Shown: positions 59,185-64,000 of the stretch, piece after piece
How positions within the stretch are numbered: the stretch's first letter is position 1
How the letters are laid out: each line of letters opens with the position of its first letter
Origin: Neotamlana laminarinivorans
GTDB lineage: Bacteria; Bacteroidota; Bacteroidia; Flavobacteriales; Flavobacteriaceae
Length of the DNA: 64,000 nt
Direction: 5' to 3'
Assembly (NCBI RefSeq): GCF_020523925.1
Contig: NZ_JAJAPW010000003.1
Coordinates: 434,001-498,000, forward strand
Made by a program: the position numbers and the translations under genes
Notes under the pieces: model-generated
The model's database searches: none
Seen by the model: the letters and a program-made list of their open reading frames with translations, nothing else
Told to the model about the DNA's origin: nothing

Positions 59185-62100
59185 TTAACGTTTTAAGGTG
59201 AAGTGGCCATTGAACGTTCTACCATCGTTTAAACTTATTTTATACCAATAATCTCCTGTTGGCATTAATATTCCTCTAGATGTCCCATCCCACCCCTCGT
59301 TTAAAGAAGAGGCTTGTTTTAGTAATTTACCATATCTGTCGAAAATAAAAATGGTTTTAACATCTGTAGAGTTATTTAAACCTATAATTTGCCATGTATC
59401 ATTATAGCCATCGTTATTTGGGGTGAAAAATTTCATAATTCCCATAACTGAAAGTTCTAAACTTGTTTGTCCGCACCCTTTTTTGTCATTAACATAAAGG
59501 GTATAAAGCCCGGGAGTAACATTGTAGAATTCAGGACTATCTTGGTATACAACATTTAAGCTTCCCGTTTCTGCCAAAGCGAATTCGTAATCTCCTAAAC
59601 CTAAATTTGAAGTATTTACGGTTACGCTATTATTGTTTTTTGTAAAATCTACAATAGTAATATCATCGGTTGTTAGTGTGGCGAGTTCGGAAGCATTTAC
59701 AAAAACTTCTTTAGTTTCAGAGCAATTGGTTCCATTAGTGGTTGTAAGCGTAACAAAATACGTTCCGGGTTCTGATACGGTTAATGTTGAAGTGGTCTCG
59801 CTTAAAAGTTGATATGCAATACTGCCATCTAAACTAGTAAAATGCCATTCATAGTTATAGGTTTCGTTGGTATTAACTTCATCCGGATCTAAAACAACTG
59901 TAAAATCAGGATTAGAACTGCAAACAATTTGGTTTTCTACAATACTAAAATCTGGCAGAGCTTCAACTATTAAAAGATTATTTAGTTCTTTTAACCCCAA
60001 GCAATTATTACCTAAATTACTTTTAACACGTACCCAAATACTTTGGTTGTTAGGCGAACTAGTGTTAGTGTGGTTTGAAATATCAATAATTTCATTGGTT
60101 TCTAAAGTTGCATCTTCTTCCGATTCGTAAAAGTGAGTTGTTACATTTAAATTGGAGAAAATAGAATTCTCAATATCATCTTTTACTGAAGAAAAATTAA
60201 AAGTTGCAATACCATCGTAGTTATCTGTGCCATCATCGCATTGGTAAATGGAGTCTGGATTATATGCATTTAAAACGACGCTCGATGGACTAACAACGAT
60301 TGATAACGCTACGGCACGATAACAGCCGTTTGCATTTTCAACCCGTACCCAAATAGTTTCAGGAGTAAAACCTAATGAATCTTGATAGTTTTCTGGTGTA
60401 GAAATAGCATTTGTATTGTCTTGAGCATCAGTTTCGGTTTCAAAATATGAAAAGGATAAGCCCTCGGAAATATAATTAGGATTAATGTCTTCTTTTATAC
60501 TATTCAAGGTTAAGTTAAAAAAGGCCTGCCCGTCGTTTGATGCATCATCGCATTGCGTATACGTATTTGGTGTATTGGCAGTTGGTAAAGCATTAATAAA
60601 TAAAGTAACTTCGTTTGAATATAAGCCGCAAGTGTTACCCGACCGATTTAACAAAACTCTAAACTTATAATTGTTGAAGCTATTAGGTGTGTTATTTACG
60701 GTTAAACTTTGGGTTGTTGATCCAGAAAAATTAATATTGTCTGTTAGGGTTTGCCAAGTAGAGCCATCGGTACTCAATTCCCACTGATAGTTTTCTGCTT
60801 CTGTAGAGCTAACACTAAATGTTCCAGAACTTAGCTCGCATACGGTAATATCTTCTGGTTGGGTTGATATACTTATAGGCGCATAGTTTAAATAACTGCT
60901 GTCTGGTAGCGTATAACCATCAACCGCATTTGTAACAAGTCCGTTAGCATCAACCGTAACCGTGTTGTTTCCTACATAAGTATCTAGATTTTCATCGGTA
61001 AAACCGGCTTCAATAACATCGCTACAGCCATCACCATCGCTATCGTAATCAATATAAGAGAATACAGTATCATTATCTAAATCGTTTAAAACATAGCCTA
61101 GGATGTTGCTGTCTGCCGAAGTTTCGGCAGCGTCTGTCCATCCGTTTGTGCCGTAATTTGGACCGTCTTCAACACCATCTAAATTGGTGTCGGATAATGT
61201 TCCTAATTGGCCGGTTTCAATTAAATCGTAAATGCCATCATTATCACTATCTAAATCATAAAAATCATAAATGCCATCGTTGTCAGTATCAATTGGGATT
61301 GTAAAGCCATCATAAACATCATCTAAACCATCAAAATCATTATCAATTCCCGTTAGCTCAACTATTTGTCCAGAGCCTTCAATGTTATCTGGTATGCCAT
61401 CGTTGTCGCTATCAAGATCTAGTTCATCTTTTAAACCATCATTATCTGAATCTTTTTTAAAGCAGGTTAATGAAATATTGCCAGTAAAGGTTGATGGTGT
61501 TACTTGATCTGATAGATAATGATAAAACGAAAAGCTATCTATGGTATTAGCCAAAAATTGATAAGGTGTATTTCCTGTTGAAGCTGTATTTATTTTAAAA
61601 TGGATTTCGGAACCTGATATTTGAGTAATACCAGTTTCAAAAACGCCGTCAAAATTTGAATCAACTAAAAGTTTGTCATCTGGGTCTACTAAGGTAATAT
61701 TTTTGTTTGATGGTGTTATTTTTACAACAAAGTATTCGTTGTTGTTTGATGCAGAGGTAATTGAGGATTCGGTAAATTTAAAATTTACAGTTTCGGAAAA
61801 GTTTAGAGTATATTCACTTTGTGCTGAGGTGTCATTTCCTAAAATGCTTATAAAACCCCCTAAATTATCACCAAATAAGGTGTTTGAACTACCCGAACTA
61901 CTAGTTTCGGTGTAAGAAGCACTTACCATTGATATATTTGTCGTGTTGTCTTGAAAAACTAATTCAGGATTGGTAACGTCGCTTAAATTTATAGTAACAT
62001 CGCCTTTAGATTCGGTACAGTTTAAAATACCATCATTATCGTTATCAATATCTAAATTGTCTATAATGCCATCATTATCAATGTCGTCTGGACATAAACT

Positions 62101-63711
62101 TACGGGTACTTCGGTCGATTCTAAAGTTTCTCCGGTACACGTAATGGTGCCAATTAACTTGTATTTACCAGGAATTGTTGGAGTTATAGAGGGTACATTA
62201 GTGCTTAATAATTGGTAACCAGAGCCATCATCAAAATACCATTCGTAGGTATCAAAACTATCAGCGTTAGCAGCTTCTAAACTAACATTTGGGATACAAT
62301 GACCTAAGGTGGCAAATTGTGTGTCAAAGCTAATTTCTGGTGCTGTTGGAAAGCCAGAGTAATAACCACCGGAAGTAGCTGAACCATTTACGTTAAAATA
62401 AGCCACGTATAACTCATCATCTCCTTGTACAGAAATATTATTTGTTAAGCCTGTAACTTTGTAGGTTACGTAGGCGCTATTACCAGAAACGGTACTGGGG
62501 CCAATAACATTATAGTTTGAAAGCGCCAAATTATTTATGGTAATGTTTGCGCCTGTTCTTGTTACTATTGAAACACCGCCGTCGTAGGTTGTGCCTCCAA
62601 TATTATCAATATCGGCTATGTTATCAATATTTCCTCTAGTTTCACAACTTAACGGAGGGACAAAAAATAAACCTTGATTGGCTTCACTACTTGAACCTAT
62701 ACCTTGATACGCAAAAACATTTTCAGAGGTTTCTACATACATGTTGCCAAATGTATTATAGTTATTGCCTTCTATAACATAATATTCTCCAGCATTAATA
62801 GTAGCAACGGGAGCGCTTCCATTTATGCCTATTGAGGTGTTATTGGTATGGGCAACAATTAAAACATTTTCCCAGTCGTTACTACCATTACCTTTAACAA
62901 AAATATATTCATTGCCAATTTTTGAGAGTCCAGCGATTTGATCTAATCCATAATCTCTGCCAGTACCATTATGAAAACTTCCATTTGTAGAGCCACAATT
63001 TACTACAACAGGCAGGTTTGAAGATATTAAGCCGCCTATTAAACCGTCGGTTAAATTATTAGTTTCGTTTTCTTCAATATTTGCGGCAATTATATAGCTT
63101 TCTCCTTTATCTAAAGTTACTGATATGGGGTAGCCGCCTGTGTGATTTTTTAAAATGAGATTGTTAGGTAAATCGCTAAAGGTAACAATGGTATTATCTT
63201 CGGTAGCCATTACGGAGGCAAAACTTAGGTAGTTATCTTGAGGGTTTTCACTTGTAAACATACCTATTCTAAAAGAGGTGTCTAATGCAGATAGCCCTTT
63301 GCTAACTAAAGCACCAGCTTGAGCATTACTACCAGCTTCCATTCTTATAGATACATAAACTGGAGCATCTGCTTCTATAATATAGCCTTTATTATTAGTA
63401 ATGGTAGCTGTAAAATTTGAATCGACAAACAATTGCCCATTGCCATTGCCTAAATATTCAATAAACGGGGTGTTATTGTCTACAGAATCAGTAATATAAC
63501 TTGTAGCAGGTTGCCCAATAGGAATAATTGTAAAAGGCACTGATGTGTTTGAAGGAGTGGAAATATAGAGATATTGATTTTCAGGGTTAGCATTACCATA
63601 TTCAGAGCTTGTTAATGGTGGAATATAGTGTGTTGTGCTTAATTGGGCGTAACCTTTAATTGAGCATACCCATAAAAGCATTAAGTAAAATAAACGTTGG
63701 TTAAGCTGCAT
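59185..63711 (-). CDS. Large T9SS type B cargo protein with IgGFc-binding-like domain and TSP3 repeats
   Basis: A 1508-residue exported protein. Signal peptide (about 1-22), an IgGFc-binding-like domain (about 100-450), then TSP3-type Ca-binding repeats (about 540-580 and 770-850: DNDGIIDNLDIDNDNDGILNC, DSDNDGLKDELDLDSDNDG). Several Ig-like and gliding-type segments follow, then a CHU_C domain (FFTPNNDGYNDTWQIIGL), ending GHFTLKR. Such proteins are usually secreted or surface-attached by T9SS and bind cells or polymers; the target here is unknown. Confidence 0.88.
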   Translation of the reverse strand: MQLNQRLFYLMLLWVCSIKGYAQLSTTHYIPPLTSSEYGNANPENQYLYISTPSNTSVPFTIIPIGQPATSYITDSVDNNTPFIEYLGNGNGQLFVDSNFTATITNNKGYIIEADAPVYVSIRMEAGSNAQAGALVSKGLSALDTSFRIGMFTSENPQDNYLSFASVMATEDNTIVTFSDLPNNLILKNHTGGYPISVTLDKGESYIIAANIEENETNNLTDGLIGGLISSNLPVVVNCGSTNGSFHNGTGRDYGLDQIAGLSKIGNEYIFVKGNGSNDWENVLIVAHTNNTSIGINGSAPVATINAGEYYVIEGNNYNTFGNMYVETSENVFAYQGIGSSSEANQGLFFVPPLSCETRGNIDNIADIDNIGGTTYDGGVSIVTRTGANITINNLALSNYNVIGPSTVSGNSAYVTYKVTGLTNNISVQGDDELYVAYFNVNGSATSGGYYSGFPTAPEISFDTQFATLGHCIPNVSLEAANADSFDTYEWYFDDGSGYQLLSTNVPSITPTIPGKYKLIGTITCTGETLESTEVPVSLCPDDIDNDGIIDNLDIDNDNDGILNCTESKGDVTINLSDVTNPELVFQDNTTNISMVSASYTETSSSGSSNTLFGDNLGGFISILGNDTSAQSEYTLNFSETVNFKFTESSITSASNNNEYFVVKITPSNKNITLVDPDDKLLVDSNFDGVFETGITQISGSEIHFKINTASTGNTPYQFLANTIDSFSFYHYLSDQVTPSTFTGNISLTCFKKDSDNDGLKDELDLDSDNDGIPDNIEGSGQIVELTGIDNDFDGLDDVYDGFTIPIDTDNDGIYDFYDLDSDNDGIYDLIETGQLGTLSDTNLDGVEDGPNYGTNGWTDAAETSADSNILGYVLNDLDNDTVFSYIDYDSDGDGCSDVIEAGFTDENLDTYVGNNTVTVDANGLVTNAVDGYTLPDSSYLNYAPISISTQPEDITVCELSSGTFSVSSTEAENYQWELSTDGSTWQTLTDNINFSGSTTQSLTVNNTPNSFNNYKFRVLLNRSGNTCGLYSNEVTLFINALPTANTPNTYTQCDDASNDGQAFFNLTLNSIKEDINPNYISEGLSFSYFETETDAQDNTNAISTPENYQDSLGFTPETIWVRVENANGCYRAVALSIVVSPSSVVLNAYNPDSIYQCDDGTDNYDGIATFNFSSVKDDIENSIFSNLNVTTHFYESEEDATLETNEIIDISNHTNTSSPNNQSIWVRVKSNLGNNCLGLKELNNLLIVEALPDFSIVENQIVCSSNPDFTVVLDPDEVNTNETYNYEWHFTSLDGSIAYQLLSETTSTLTVSEPGTYFVTLTTTNGTNCSETKEVFVNASELATLTTDDITIVDFTKNNNSVTVNTSNLGLGDYEFALAETGSLNVVYQDSPEFYNVTPGLYTLYVNDKKGCGQTSLELSVMGIMKFFTPNNDGYNDTWQIIGLNNSTDVKTIFIFDRYGKLLKQASSLNEGWDGTSRGILMPTGDYWYKISLNDGRTFNGHFTLKR

Positions 63712-63784
63712 TAGTTGAAATATTAAAATCTCTTTAAAACAAAATTGGTAGTAAAGTAAGGTTTTTAATTGATATTAGACTGTG

Positions 63785-63805
63785 TTAACCTTTAAAGGTT
63801 TAACT
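63785..63805. terminator. Weak hairpin between T9SS cargo genes
   Basis: GTTAACC and AAAGGTTTAAC-type arms around AAAG, an imperfect palindrome centred at about 63795. No long T-run. Confidence 0.35.
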
Positions 63806-63867
63806 ATTAGTTGTAATGTTTATCTATGAAGTGTAATTAATTTGAGAAAACAAAAAAATAAGTTTTA

Positions 63868-64000
63868 CTAACGTTTTAAGGTAAAGTGGCCATTCAGTTG
63901 AAATGATTCGCCGTTTTGAATGACATCGGCAACATACCAATAGTCATCAGTGGGCATGAGCTGTCCGTTAAATGTGCCGTCCCAACCTGGGGAACTATCT
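63868..64000 (-). CDS. C-terminal end of a further T9SS type B cargo gene (cut by window edge)
   Basis: Only the last 43 residues are in the window: a WDGTFNGQLMPTDDYWYVAD segment and the end NGHFTLKR, like the end of the 1508-residue protein at 59185. The stop is TAG at 63868-63870. The final coding DNA is closely similar to that of the neighbouring gene, so these are recent paralogues. The start lies beyond the window. Confidence 0.8.
   Translation of the reverse strand, partial: DSSPGWDGTFNGQLMPTDDYWYVADVIQNGESFQLNGHFTLKR

Noticed and set aside
1-64000. tRNA, rRNA, tmRNA, transposase or phage genes
   Set aside because: I looked for typical sequences and found none. A tRNA scan would be needed to be certain.

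Overview
The window is AT-rich chromosomal DNA from a marine-type member of the Flavobacteriaceae (Bacteroidota). This rests on TAnnTTTG-type -7 promoter elements, FecI/FecR/TonB-receptor gene sets, lipoproteins and type B C-terminal sorting domains of the type IX secretion system (T9SS), a DnaJ with only two zinc motifs, and DUF4270/DUF4374/DUF4920 families typical of this group. I see no rRNA, tRNA, phage, transposase or CRISPR array. Most of the window is core or lineage-core chromosome.

Layout. 1-3.0 kb: DUF4270 lipoprotein and a FadL-like barrel, convergent with a DUF2141 protein; both stop codons lie in one hairpin. 3.1-9.3 kb: a five-gene membrane/AAA+ operon (SpoIIM-like, DUF4129, DUF4350, MoxR, DUF58) divergent from an RDD membrane protein. 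9.5-17.7 kb: TRIC-type channel, secreted TIM-barrel protein, cyclophilin lipoprotein, Nudix hydrolase, PlsC-like acyltransferase, topoisomerase III, RluE-like pseudouridine synthase, and an ECF sigma factor with a membrane partner. 17.8-26.4 kb: CrcB, SRPBCC/GyrI-like protein, MazG-like protein, IlvE, DUF4920, MnmD, TIGR01777, PhoD and YceI. 26.6-28.3 kb: grpE-dnaJ. 28.6-33.8 kb: a tight five-gene operon (ABC exporter, MscS channel, outer-membrane barrel, sigma-54-type regulator lacking a DNA-binding domain). 34-38 kb: PPK2, M28 peptidase and a DinB-like protein. 38.0-43.3 kb: ECF sigma, FecR, TonB receptor, lipoprotein and a candidate 34-residue peptide. 43.4-50.1 kb: a likely iron/siderophore uptake operon (TonB receptor, DUF4374, PepSY) divergent from a LytS/LytTR two-component pair. 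50.2-57.1 kb: sterol desaturase-like protein, LysA, SucC, DUF1456, a TerB-like protein and UvrB. 57.1-64 kb: three tandem T9SS type B cargo genes, the last cut by the window edge.

Three observations stand out. First, five copies of a dispersed element start with GGGCGTT, and in every copy that end lies 6-8 nt after the stop codon of a gene read in the same direction. They end in AACGC and carry a central stem whose two arms differ between copies but stay complementary, which suggests a structured 3' UTR element. Second, the ECF cluster at 38-43 kb has three copies of the motif GAGGG-N14-T(C/T)CGTT, with identical spacing, in front of the sigma, fecR and lipoprotein genes: a self-contained regulon signature. 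Third, a second palindromic repeat family (GAGCGCAGTCGA type) has inserted in frame in two essential-type genes, topB and mnmD, adding peptide segments without breaking the frames.
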